From assembly GCA_024760905.1 (NCBI GenBank), contig CM045732.1:49915996-49979995 (forward strand): 64,000 nt of DNA. Direction: 5' to 3'. The notes beneath the pieces are model-generated. The model worked only from the letters and a program-made list of their open reading frames with translations. It was not told where the DNA came from and did no database searches. The position numbers and the translations under genes are program-made. Origin of the DNA: Plotosus lineatus (Eukaryota > Chordata > Actinopteri > Siluriformes > Plotosidae). Of the stretch, positions 54,973 to 64,000 are shown in pieces; the stretch's first letter is position 1; each line of letters opens with the position of its first letter.

Positions 54973-55094
54973 TTGATCCCAGTATTGTTTTTAGTCATGA
55001 GCTATTCTTTAACATCAAACACACCCAAAGAACACATAAACAAAATCTAATTAGACACAGGTGCAGCATGCATTTACCTGCCAGTTCTTTCTGA
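53867..55094. other. Mostly unrecognised
   Basis: A G run (54500-54510) and a CA microsatellite (54940-54970) occur. The last part may be the 3' end of the Gypsy pol gene. Confidence 0.4.
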
Positions 55095-55560
55095 CTCCTT
55101 TTCAACTCCAGAGGGCGCTTGACCATGCCCTCACCAAGCAGTCCGAGTTGGCGTAATCACTTACCACCACTTGCATTCAAGGCCTGTTCACAACCTGAAA
55201 CTTAAAAGGTGGTAAAGCAAGATACCAAGGAGCCTTAGCTTCCTTAACATGCTGAATGCAAGTGTGAAACAAACATCACTTGAAAGGGTGGCCCTGTAGC
55301 TCGTACCAGAGAATGAGGACTGCCCACTTGATGGCCAGACACACCTTCTTTATAGTGATGTACTTACTCACCCTCATGGAGAGCTTACGGCTAATGTAAA
55401 GAACATGTGCTCCTCTACATTCACCAAATGAGACAAAACAACCTCAATATGGGACCCCTGGCATCGTCTGAAAATTAGGTACGAACCTACAATAATAGCC
55501 GGCCATAGGGACTGCTTTTCGGTCTTAGATCTTAGGCAGGTCACAATCACTGCGATCTTA
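55095..55560 (-). pseudogene. Ty3/Gypsy RNase H region, minus strand
   Basis: RNase H removes RNA from the RNA-DNA hybrid during retrotransposition. In broken frames the minus strand reads VNVEEHMFFTLAVSS, then YITIKKVCLAIKWAVLILWY, then APWYLALPPFKFQVVNRP. These correspond in order to the start of the domain, its central helix (the KE.LAIKWA motif; the catalytic Glu is changed to Val here) and the end. It would follow the RT found at 58205-58850 on the same strand, separated now by later insertions. Confidence 0.75.
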
Positions 55561-55606
55561 CTAATTTGGGGACTCACTTACCATCATACCATCATACCAA
55601 ATACCA

Positions 55607-55609
55607 TAG

Positions 55610-55640
<31 letters not shown>

Positions 55641-56150
55641 AATCATCATCTTCCGCTTCTTCCGGGGTCGGGTCAGCAACCCAAGCAAAGAAGCCCAGAC
55701 ATCCCTCTCCACAGCCACTTCCTCCAGCTCTTCCGGGGGGGGGGGGGGGAGACACCGAGGAGTTCCCAGACAAGCCAAGAGACATAGTCCCTCCAGCATG
55801 ATCTAGGTCGACCCCGGGGTCTCTTCCCGGTTGGACATGCCCGAAACACCACACCAGGGAGGTGTTCGGGAGGCATTCTGACCAGATGCCCAACCCACCT
55901 CAACTGGCCTCTCTCAATATGGTGGAGTAGCGGATCTACTCCGAGCTCTCCCCGGATGGTAGAGCTTCTCACCTTATCTCTAAGGGAGAATCCCACCACC
56001 CGGCGAAGGAAGCTCATTTCAGCCACTTGTATCCGTGAACTTGTTCTTTCGGTCACTACCCAAAGCCCGTGAGCATAGGTGAGGGTTCATACCAGATATC
56101 ATACTTCACCCAAATGTACTTCTTTGTATTTGCTGGGAGCCCTGCCCATC
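55607..56150 (-). pseudogene. C-terminal end of a (CAT)n-tailed LINE, minus strand
   Basis: The 127-codon frame at 56056-55673 reads MTERTSSRIQVAEMSFLRRV, then SLRDKVRSSTIRGELGVDPL and IERGQLRWVGHLVRMPPEHL, then GKRPRGRPRSCWRDYVSWLV. This is a LINE ORF2 C-terminus of a type very common in teleosts and distinct from the RTE copies. The 3' tail is a CAT repeat (55610-55641). A C/G run interrupts the frame near 55740. The 5' part is truncated. Confidence 0.85.
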
Positions 56151-56450
56151 TGAAGGCTCGAAGGAAAGCTCTTAGATGATATAAATGCCACTGCCAATTG
56201 TTACTTACATGTCAATCCTAGTGCCCCTGCCAATCATATTGCCATATCTGAAATCTGGATCAATACTAGTTAGTATTAGTAAATTTCTCCATTGTGAGAT
56301 TAATAAAGCTGTATCTTATCTATGTTATCGTCTGAAAAATGGACAGACTTTAAGCTATGTGTATGAACTAAGATATAAAAACAGACAAAAGAGGTGTGGG
56401 TAAATCTCTGGATTTTAAGGTTTTGGATAGTATGACCACTGTGACAGATA
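56151..56450. other. Nothing recognised
   Basis: The gtgagattaataaagctgta stretch near 56297 resembles a SINE or LINE 3' end, without further support. Confidence 0.35.
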
Positions 56451-57095
56451 ATCTTTAACAATGTATAACAATTGAAATCAACATGGAAAAAATAATCAGC
56501 CTCATATGCAGAGCATCAGGCTCAAATATTGAACTATTCAAGGACTATGTGGAAGAAAAAAGTAATAAAACAATTTTCATATTTGGGGATATCAATATTG
56601 ACTTGTTGTATCTAAATAAAACTAAATAAAACTAAATAAACTAAAATAAAATAAAACTAAATAAAAACATTTATTTTCAAAAATTACCAGACCCATCAGA
56701 ATTACATCACATTGATCAAAAACATTTTCACCAGTGACATAGAAAACCAGACAATAAGTGGATTATTAATCAGTGATATACTGTATGTGACCACCAGCCA
56801 GTCTTTACAGTTTATGGTTTAAATTACAGGATTATTAAACCTAAAAACGCAAACCAAGTACAGTATAGGAGAGTAAGGTCAGAGGAATGGATCAAAAATC
56901 CAACTAATAATCTACTGGAACAGAACATGTATGATGTAGCCAATAGCTTTAAACATGCCTTTGTAAAAGAGAAATCCCTGGTCAATGTTTCTCAATGCGG
57001 TGAATGTGGAAGAAACACTGTATTAGTGAATACATTAAAAAACAAAAAGTCAATGGATTTTAATTATATTGATATGTCATTGGTGAAAAAATAAT
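56451..57095 (+). pseudogene. LINE endonuclease C-terminal fragment, third lineage
   Basis: The plus strand reads SLICRASGSNIELFKDYVEE, then IFIFGDINIDLL (the GDxN active-site motif), an A-rich ctaaataaaa interruption, and NYITLIKNIFTSDIENQTIS then GLLISDI with DHQPVFTVYG in the next frame. The DHxP motif is the last active-site element of AP-endonucleases. It ends before any RT. It differs from both other LINE lineages in the window. Confidence 0.75.
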
Positions 57096-57117
57096 TGTGG
57101 CGATTTCAAAACCATTC

Positions 57118-57411
57118 TTCTTCTTCTTTTACTTTCGGCTGCTCCCTTTAACATTTGTATATTATTTATCTCCCCAAACCAGTTCATTTCTAGATAAAAC
57201 AAACATGCTGATGGCGATGCAGCTACTCATGACAAAAGTCAGAAATGGTTCTTTTCCATGAACCTCGCACCACAGATAGAAACATGGCCGGCCTTTGATA
57301 ACCCAGTCAGCTGCATTCAGGGGACAGCAGTGACAGCCGTTAACAGTGGGGTTTGAACCCCCAACCTTGGGATCCTTAAATCCAGCAGCTTACCACTGGG
57401 CCACAAGTACC
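57118..57411 (-). mobile_element. SINE A-type copy, minus strand, shortened tail
   Basis: ttcttcttcttttactttcg and gctgctccctttaac form the LINE-like tail. After an unmatched stretch the body follows (agaaatggttcttttccatg, cggcctttgataacccagtc) and the head (tttgaacccccaaccttggg, taccactgggccacaagtac). Confidence 0.75.
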
Positions 57412-57466
57412 TGCTTATTAATTGGGTTACTTTATTAATTCCTTTTAGTATATTGCATAGAAGGCT

Positions 57467-57790
57467 GGTGGTGTAGTGGTTAGCACGTCCGCCTCACAGC
57501 AAGAAGGCCTGTGTTCAATTCCCAGCCTGGGTGTTTCTGTGTGGAGTTTGCATGTTCTCCCCGAGCTTGCATGGATTTCCTCCAGGTGCTCTGGTTTCCT
57601 CCCACAATCCAAAGACATGCACAGTAGGTTAATTGGCCATTCTAAATTGCCCATAGGTTTGCATTGTGCAGAAGGCAATGGCAAACCACTGCACTAATCC
57701 TACCAAGAAAAACCTCCATGATGATGATAACCAGGGCATTATCCTTCATGGTGGGTCGCCAATGGTCATCCTACGACTCAGGCACTAGAT
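57467..57790 (+). mobile_element. SINE D variant with a different 3' end
   Basis: The best preserved SINE D head and middle in the window (tggtggtgtagtggttagca, gtgttcaattcccagcctgg, gagtttgcatgttctccccg, ggtttcctcccacaatccaa). After about 57665 it lacks the usual tail and continues with gcagaaggcaatggcaaacc and catggtgggtcgccaatggt. Confidence 0.85.
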
Positions 57791-58204
57791 AGATATTGTA
57801 TATTATTTATTTGTTTTTGTTAGTTTTTGTTCTCTTTTTCTTGTGAATAAAGTTTGGTAGAACTGAATGATTTGCAGTATGAGAGGTGCACATATGAGAG
57901 ATATTAACTGGAAAGTGGGTCCATTGTAATCAGTCATGAATTGTAAGTGGTGAGATTAAATAAGATTATTCTTCTTCCCCACTTCCTTTCAAATATTGTA
58001 CAGTTAACAATTTCATTTACTTCATGATTATTATCGTATTAGTATATTACTATCATAACTTTCATTATTCTTACTGTTCTTATTGTTGTTATTATTATTA
58101 TTACTATTGTCTTTTCTTTAGTCATTTTATTTAATTATCCAAGTGATTAATTTTGTCACTGTTTGTATTATCTACTATAAGCACTGTTTACTACTGTTTA
58201 CTGA
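57791..58204. other. AT-rich DNA, nothing recognised
   Basis: TTATTATTA-like stretches near 58090. No gene signature. Confidence 0.45.
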
Positions 58205-58850
58205 CCACTAGTTTTACATATCTGAAATAAACATTCATTACTGTAAATTGTGATGTCATCTAAGTAGACAGCAGTATACACATTATTTGAGGATTTTGTT
58301 CATGAGGTGTTAAAACTTTGTCGGGACTAAAGCAGCCCAAAAGGAAGCATAATGAATTGTGGTTAATCATACAGAGTGAACAGAGCTATTTTTTTCAATG
58401 GACATTGCCATCAAGGGAATATGTCAGCACTGTGTTCCCTGCTTAAATATGGCATAGAATAAAAACAAGTCACTCCTAACCAATCAGCAGTTCATTATTG
58501 CGAGGCATAGGATAGGCATCAAGTTTTGACACCACACTGACTGTTCTACAATCCACACAGAACCAGATTGACCCGTGAGACTCACGCACTAAGACCACAG
58601 TCTACTCTGGTCACTGTGTGACTCCCCAATTACCCCATGTCAAGAGTGGTTTCAAGTTCACTCCCAACCATATTTTTCTTGTGTTTATGGTGTCTGTACA
58701 GATGATTGCACATAACCATAACAAGGATTCTCACTGTGGTGTTCTATGAAATCAGTACCTCCCAGTTGGGACATAAACACAGCCACAAATTTCTACTGTA
58801 ACTGCATGACTGTCTGGCACAGTGAGAGTTGGTCTCCACAATGTGGCCAC
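58205..58850 (-). pseudogene. Gypsy reverse transcriptase, degraded
   Basis: In order on the minus strand: VLVRESHGSIWFCVDCRTVS then VVSKLDAYPMPRNNELL (finger and early palm, 58595-58490), a degraded stretch including MLPFGLL (about 58350), and VYTAVYLDDITIYSNE (58265-58215) with the catalytic YLDD box intact. Stop codons separate them. Gypsy RT copies the element RNA in cytoplasmic particles. The thumb after YLDD is absent here. Confidence 0.82.
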
Positions 58851-58924
58851 GTTTTTAGTAATCTCCATTTGTAGCTCTGCCCTCTCCTGAACCGTTGCTG
58901 CCTCTCCTCTCTCTCGACTATTTC

Positions 58925-59110
58925 AGGAGTTGGAAGTGGTATATTTATTATACAGGACCTCTATTGGTTCCCATATTCTTATCGTCAATGTCGCCCACTC
59001 ATTGTGTGACCTTATAGGGTGCTTGCCACTTTGCGAGTAATTTAGAGCTCAACATGGGCATTAAAACAAGCATTTTATGTCCTGGTGCAAATTCTCTCAA
59101 ATGAGCAGCC
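58925..59110 (-). pseudogene. Gypsy integrase C-terminal module
   Basis: FAPGHKMLVLMPMLSSKLLA then KWQAPYKVTQ, stop, VGDIDDKNMGTNRGP and IYHFQLLK. The KWQ.PY.V and IYH.NLLK style is that of the GPY/F region at the end of Gypsy integrases. It directly precedes the RT on the same strand, which fixes the unusual domain order. Confidence 0.8.
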
Positions 59111-59374
59111 TGTTATACAACCGAGCTTAGTATTCTCGTGCCTATAGCAAATTACTCTGGGTTGGGTGACTAATAGTGTGAAGCTTCACTCAAATTGAAT
59201 TTCATTTTTACTTTCACAAGATCCCTCTTCCCAATTTTCCTTAATAACATCCAGCACGTCATGTTAAACCATAAAATATTTCAAAGGGAGAAAACCCTGT
59301 GGAGACTTACAAGGGCTCTAACCATTTATCTCAATTAGTCATTATCATGAATGAATTTGTTTTGTTTTAAGTGT

Positions 59375-59740
59375 TTAATTAAACTGTGTGTCCAGCCCAT
59401 TCATCTGAGGATAGCACATGGTGGTATGGATCGATTTAATCTGCAGTATTTCCCATAGTTCAAGTGGTGTATGTGGCATAAAAATTGTGCCACAATCCAT
59501 GAGAATCTCCCTCAGAAGCCCACATGAGAGATGGCACTGAAAAGCCCCATCACAGCACTGTGTGATGATCTTTCGCAAGAGCACTGCTTCTGGATATTGA
59601 GTGCGTAAGTCCAGTATAGCCAACATATGGTGATATCTGGATGCAGACCTATCTCAGGGCCTGATAATATCCATCCAGATTCTTTCAAACTTGGTTTCAA
59701 CCAATTAAATGGGATCCAATGGTTATTTTTTTCGAATGCC
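59375..59740 (-). pseudogene. Gypsy integrase core
   Basis: MLAILDLRTQYPEAVLLRKI, then LLREILMDCGTIFMPHT with the second catalytic Asp, IKSIHTTMCYPQMNG, and LDTQFN where the third catalytic residue (Glu) is replaced. The first Asp lies upstream in another frame (GWILSGPEIGLHPD equivalent, 59680 region). Integrase inserts the cDNA into the genome. At least one frameshift and the missing Glu make it inactive. Confidence 0.85.
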
Positions 59741-59790
59741 TGGTGAATTAATCAATTGGCATTCATGGACAGATAGCACAGCAGTAATGT

Positions 59791-60696
59791 TTCTAAATAT
59801 TGTGTTGGAAAGGATGGGACGAGAGAGTGAAAGCGAGAGAGGGGAGGGAGAGGCAAAATGCTCACCTGTCACCCAAAACACTGCGCGATGATCCTCCCAA
59901 CTCCTCTTTTCATGGGCCAATGGTAATACAGTACAGTACACTCAGTTCTCTGTTCACACCAGCAGCCTCACAATGAACTGCTCCAACACCACTTTGTAGG
60001 AAGCAGCCACTTCTAGCAGAGATTCTTAAGCTGCTGGAAAAAGAGAAAAGATTGGCCAACGAGAACCAAAAACCAACGAGAAGGACTTCCTGCTTCATCT
60101 TCAGGTAAGTGCAGCCAGGTATTTTGAGAATCTACATGGCCTTGCCCATCAAGAGTGACAGCAGCCTGTTTGAATATGGCTGCCTGAATACTTTGATGAA
60201 TGTTTCTGCATTGTTCTGCAGACTGATCTTGGTGAGGGCAGCATGTATTCTTCATGTTTTTGCAAACACAATCAAAGGACGCACATTAATAGAGCCATTG
60301 AGCAGGTACAGGTGCCCATCAGTCTACCACATATAATTATCAACTAGCTGTGCCTAAGTCCGTTTCACCTGCGGATTGCACTCAATCATGCCTTCATTGC
60401 TACAACTACTTACAACACAGAAATAATTGTAGGTTTTTGAGCCCTATCTCATAACAGACCATAACAGCTAATAATGCAACAATCTGAGACACAAACATAA
60501 ACGCAACACTTAGCACGTTGCCATTTTAAAATGAAAACAGGCAGGTTCATTTATTAAAATAAAAATATTCACAGAAACTTAAAGGGGCTATATGTAGGGC
60601 AAGTATGTTATTTTAAAGAATAAGCAAACCATCCACATAATGTATAGAAACTACAGTTCTGAAACTGAACGTATGCATTATGTTGCAGAGCGTGGC
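59791..60696. other. Unassigned; may hold 5' Gypsy remains
   Basis: Should contain the element's gag/protease region if the Gypsy copy is complete, but I could not recognise a zinc knuckle, protease motif or LTR. A caggtaagt donor-like site at 60102 has no credible exon attached. Confidence 0.3.
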
Positions 60697-61365
60697 ATAG
60701 TGTTCTAGTGGTTAACATGTTCAACTCACAACAAAAGGTCATGGGTTCAAGTCCTGGGCTCAGTGATTCTCTTTCTGTGTGGAGCTTGCGTTTCCTCCCA
60801 CAGTATAATGACATGTGTATTATTCTACATCTTCTTTTCTTTTTGGCTTTTTCCCATTCTCGAGAGTCGCCACAGCGAATCATCTAATTCGCACATTTGA
60901 TTTGGCATGAGTTTTTAAGTCGGATGCCCTTCCTGTCAGCAAGGGACAGAAACACACTGACAGCTTAGCAGCTACTCTTTATGAAAGTCAGCAGTGGTTC
61001 TTTTACATGCCTCTCACCATTGGCAGTGAGAGACATGGCCCACCTTTGATAACCCAGTTAGCTGCACTGGGGGGTGGGGTGGGGCGGGCAGTGACAACCT
61101 TGTGGGGACTCGAACCCCCAACCTTAGGATCAGCGATCCTGCGCCCTATACCACTAGACCATCACTGCCTGTGTATTATTCTACATGACTGTTCCAAATT
61201 GCCCCTAGGTGTGAGGGTCCATACAAATGGTTGCATGCATTGGTGCAGCGATAGCTTGGCTGTTGAGGGTGTACCCTGCCTTTGCCCATAGTAGGTTTCA
61301 GCCTTCCTGCAACCATAATAAGATAAAGCAGTTTGGCAAATGTGGCATTTGAATAAGTTAATTCA
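60697..61365 (+). mobile_element. SINE D split by SINE A
   Basis: Head and middle at 60697-60830 (tggttaacatgttcaactca, gtgtggagcttgcgtttcct) and the rest from 61171 (aattgcccctaggtgtgagg, gttgagggtgtaccctgcct, gcaaccataataagataaag). Confidence 0.85.
60831..61170 (-). mobile_element. SINE A, minus strand, with 16-bp TSD
   Basis: Complete antisense SINE A: LINE-like tail (tcgccacagcgaatcatcta), LINE 5'-like piece (ttttaagtcggatgcccttc), body and head (ggactcgaacccccaacctt, taccactagaccatcactgc). Exact repeat gtgtattattctacat at 60815-60830 and 61171-61186 lies within SINE D. A ggggtggggtggggcggg expansion sits at 61071. Confidence 0.95.
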
Positions 61366-61606
61366 TTCTCTTCTACACTGGTAAGTAAACAGCTGCTGAT
61401 GCTAAGGTTGATGCGTAATTATTTAACATGTTGTTAATATGCTTGCTAAGTTCGCTGATTGATGAGGAGTTTTTGTTTTTTTATTGAGAATCATACTTGG
61501 TTCCTCCACTGGGGTCCAAAGTAAAAAATAAGATCTGAAAATGGGAATGACCATTATTTCCATTAACTAGACATTAAATTAAAATTTAAAGTCAGTTAGG
61601 CTTATT

Positions 61607-61771
61607 ACACCCGAGCCCAGTGCTTATTCCCGGTTTCCATACCGTGAAGCGACCAGGAGTTCAACTGCTCCTGGATGGGATGCTAGTCCATTGCTGGTTA
61701 CCTTGCCGGTATATTTTTACTGGTACCCATTTATACTGCTGGGTAAACAGAGGCACACTTGTGGTTAAGGC
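61607..61771 (-). mobile_element. SINE C 3' half, minus strand
   Basis: gagcccagtgcttattcccg, gaagcgaccaggagttcaac, ccggtatatttttactggta and actgctgggtaaacagaggc in reversed order. The head is missing. Confidence 0.85.
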
Positions 61772-62671
61772 AAATCAATAAAATTATATCTAATTACCGT
61801 ACATCTCAGGCTGCTTCTGGCTTTCTGTTTTTAATCATGCTGTCAGCGTTAATCTTGCTCGAGTCCCTGCTTGCACTCAGCACCTGATAAACACTGTTCT
61901 TACCCATTACAATAACAATGTTTCTCTCACTCGCTCTCAGTATGTTTACATGGCATTAGAAAAAGGTTCAGTTATTGTATTAGTCCAAATAAAAGTGGCA
62001 TTTTTAAAAAAAAAAAAAAAAAAAAAAAACAGACATCAAAAAAGTATTTAAAAATAATAATAATAATAATCCACATCAAAAAAGTAAAGCATACAAAATT
62101 TCAGGGAATTATATCAGACCAATTCCCAACTTAACACAGCACCAATTGGCCACCAGTCAACTGTATTCATTTGTGAATAACAAGTTGAAAGTGGGAATTT
62201 TGTCAACTATTGTTCCAGAGTCTAACACACTTCATGCCTATAAATTGGTTTCTGCCTTTGTTTGTATATCGAAACAAGAACAGTCGTCCAGTAAAATGGC
62301 CCAGTTGAGCTATAACTACACTTGTGTGCGTAGAAACTGTGTGTGTGTGCGTACACCTGGCACTTCTGAGATACTAGTGATCCTGATCTTCCTGCTCTCT
62401 GGAACTGTGTGATCGATCCTGATGTCCTTCTTCTGGCTGGAGTAATCACTTTAGAAAGCCTTTACTGATGATGCCCCAATATTGACCTAAATATACATCA
62501 AAACTGTGACAAAGGCTTTAGACTACTGTCGATACAAATGCTTTTTGTAAAAATAATTTAGGTCTACATTACAATTATAGTTCTGAGATAACTTTCATGC
62601 TACAATTATTTTTAATTTGTAATTTTTCTGCTACATGCTTTGTACTTTTATCTGCTGCCAACCAAATGAGG
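61772..62671. other. Nothing recognised apart from poly-A
   Basis: Poly-A run at about 62007-62029 and AAT repeat near 62056. The open frames at 62146-62412 have no recognisable domain. Confidence 0.45.
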
Positions 62672-62870
62672 GGCCAGTGGTGTAGTGGTTCGTGCACAGG
62701 GTATGGGTCCCGCTGATCATGCAGCAATATAAATGGGTGTCAGTATAAAAATTAAAAAAAAAGGAACGGTAACCATCCATCCAAGCAGGAGTTGAACAAA
62801 TTGCTGCACACTACAGAAACTGAGATAAGATCCAGCTCAGTGTCCTACAAAATTCAGGTGTAAAAACCCA
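62672..62870 (+). mobile_element. SINE C, degenerate with deletions
   Basis: The head ggggccagtggtgtagtggt, then most of the middle lost, cagcaatataaatgggtgtc, ggtaaccatccatccaagca and cacactacagaaactgagat, ending ttcaggtgtaaaaacc. Confidence 0.8.
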
Positions 62871-62924
62871 ACAGACTTACAGATAAAATGAAGATAGTTT
62901 TATGGAATTTTTGAATAGAAAAAA

Positions 62925-63250
62925 GCGCAGTGGTGGCCCGGTGGTAAGGTGCTGGATTACCGATCCTAAGTTTGGGTTGAACCCCCCCCTGCCCCACTGC
63001 CAACGGTTATCACTGCTGTCCCCCCCAGTGCAGCTAACTGGGTTATCAAAGGTCAGCCTGTCTCTCCAAATGTCTCGCACTTTCTATACTTTTGACAAGA
63101 GTAGCTGCATAGCCATCAGCATATTTCTGCCCTGCAATGGCCTGGCGAGCTAACCAGGGTGTACTCTGCACTCCCCCAGAGTCAGCTGAGGTGGGAAGCA
63201 GCCTCCCCATGACCCAAATTAGGATTAAGTGGTTCAGAAAATGAATGTAT
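62925..63250 (+). mobile_element. SINE B
   Basis: Head gcagtggtggcccggtggta, cagtgcagctaactgggtta, then ttttgacaagagtagctgca, and the D tail (cctggcgagctaaccagggt, gattaagtggttcagaaaat, gaatgtatg). Some of the body is deleted. Confidence 0.88.
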
Positions 63251-63289
63251 GAAAAGAATAGAAATAGTTAGGGTTAATAAGTCATAAGT

Positions 63290-63397
63290 TTTGATTCATT
63301 CATTTGCTGAACTGCTCAACTCTACTAAGATCACATGGTGGTTTCTCATCCAACTGTGGGAAAATGGTGGAGTACAGACTGAACAGCTTGCTAGCCA

Positions 63398-63434
<37 letters not shown>

Positions 63435-63590
63435 TCACATTAATATTTACAGCTAGGGGCAGGTCTTTGGGCTTTAAGAGGAAACCAGAGCACTCAAAGT
63501 AAACCCAATGGCAAACCCAAGCAAACTATGGGAACAACATGCAAACTCCAAAAATGCCATTATTTAAACCAGGACTTGAATGAATGAACT
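63290..63590 (-). mobile_element. SINE D, minus strand, with a CA microsatellite
   Basis: ttgattcattcatttgctga, gactgaacagcttgctagcc, tttgggctttaagaggaaac and acatgcaaactccaaaaatg in reversed order. The CA repeat at 63402-63432 lies where the SINE normally has its short CACA stretch. Confidence 0.8.
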
Positions 63591-63689
63591 GAAAACCAGA
63601 TAGACTTTACATACAAATAGAAGTGAATTGCTAATTAAATACTTTTGGGGTTGATATTAACTAAAAAATAAAACTCCTGATTTTATGGC

Positions 63690-63945
63690 AGTGGTGGCCT
63701 GGGGATAAAAGATGTTGGATCACTGATCCTAAGGTTGGGGGTTCAAGCCCCACTTTCCATGGGTTGTCACTGACTCCCCCAGTTCAGCGAACTGGGTTAT
63801 CAAAGGCCGGCCATGTCTCTCACTGTTTACGGTGAGAGGCATGTAAAGGAACCATTGCTGACTTTCGTCGCTGCATACCCGTCAGCATGTTTCTGCCCTG
63901 TGATGGCCGGTGAGCTGTCCAGGGGGGATTCTGCCCTCGCTAAAA
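63690..63945 (+). mobile_element. SINE B
   Basis: Head gcagtggtggcctggggata, B box gggggttcaagccccac, body to cgtcagcatgtttctgccct, and the beginning of the D tail (ggtgagctgtccaggggg). The tail stops short near 63945 and different sequence follows to the window end. Confidence 0.85.
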
Positions 63946-64000
63946 GAGAGCGGATACATGCAAGGGCCAGTGATGCCAGAAGCATGTCAACACACCAGTA

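Larger units (their letters stand above)
58205..59790 (-). mobile_element. Ty3/Gypsy pol with integrase before RT (Gmr1-like)
   Basis: On the minus strand, going 5' to 3', the pieces are integrase core (59740-59375), integrase C-terminal GPY-type module (59110-58925) and reverse transcriptase (58850-58205). Ordinary Ty3/Gypsy elements have integrase after RT and RNase H. The reverse order is known for the Gmr1 group of deuterostomes, first described from cod. Many stops and frameshifts mark it as dead. RNase H (55095-55560) would complete the element on its 3' side. Confidence 0.8.

Noticed and set aside
55561..55893. Acidic protein with a poly-Asp run
   Set aside because: The poly-Asp/Met/His frames arise from the CAT repeat tail of a LINE and change with frame.
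60060..60110. Exon ending at a caggtaagt donor
   Set aside because: The donor-like site is good, but no open frame with a matching acceptor and no recognisable protein precedes it.

Overview
The window looks like intergenic or intronic DNA from a vertebrate, most likely a ray-finned fish. The evidence is the repeat content: RTE-type LINEs with GAA-rich tails, several tRNA-derived SINE families, two kinds of Tc1-like transposase relic, hAT and Tigger/pogo-like DNA elements, and a Ty3/Gypsy element with an unusual domain order. Long CA/GT, TA, GATA and CT microsatellites are also present. No intact host protein gene, functional tRNA or rRNA gene was found. Every recognisable coding stretch belongs to a decayed mobile element, and two weak exon-like segments (1-165 and 52559-52645) are flagged only as possibilities. 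Family names A to F for SINEs, R1, and some clade names are working labels based on reading, with no database search.

Layout. 0-4 kb: unique AT-rich DNA with a near-perfect 100-nt hairpin, a Tigger-like fragment and two SINE D copies. 4.2-7 kb: a 2.7-kb RTE LINE whose reverse-transcriptase core is deleted. 7.6-14 kb: a Tc1 relic inside an older antisense LINE, then SINE A, a LINE end, and a SINE C split by a hAT element. 14.5-17 kb: SINEs A, D and E, two of the SINE A copies with clear target-site duplications. 18.6-21.3 kb: a four-part nest (Tigger-like element, LINE, hAT-like element, second LINE). 21.7-31.1 kb: SINEs, a second Tc1 relic, a complete Tigger-like MITE, a Harbinger-like MITE and a nested palindromic element. 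32.5-41.6 kb: SINE-in-SINE nests and a Tigger-like element inserted into another copy of itself. 41.7-46.2 kb: a nearly full-length two-ORF LINE of another lineage on the minus strand. 46.2-53.4 kb: dense SINEs, including two inserted at one target site, and very long microsatellites. 53.7-59.8 kb: a broken minus-strand Gypsy element with integrase before reverse transcriptase, interrupted by other repeats. 60-64 kb: more SINEs.

How the parts work together. The RTE LINE and SINE A appear to be a parasite pair. SINE A has a tRNA-like promoter head, a private body, a piece matching the LINE 5' region, and then the LINE 3' tail, which would let LINE reverse transcriptase copy it. SINE B shares the head and body of SINE A but carries the tail of SINE D, so these families are modular. 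Target-site duplications of 11-16 bp around many SINE copies support LINE-driven insertion. The nested insertions give a relative age order for several families.
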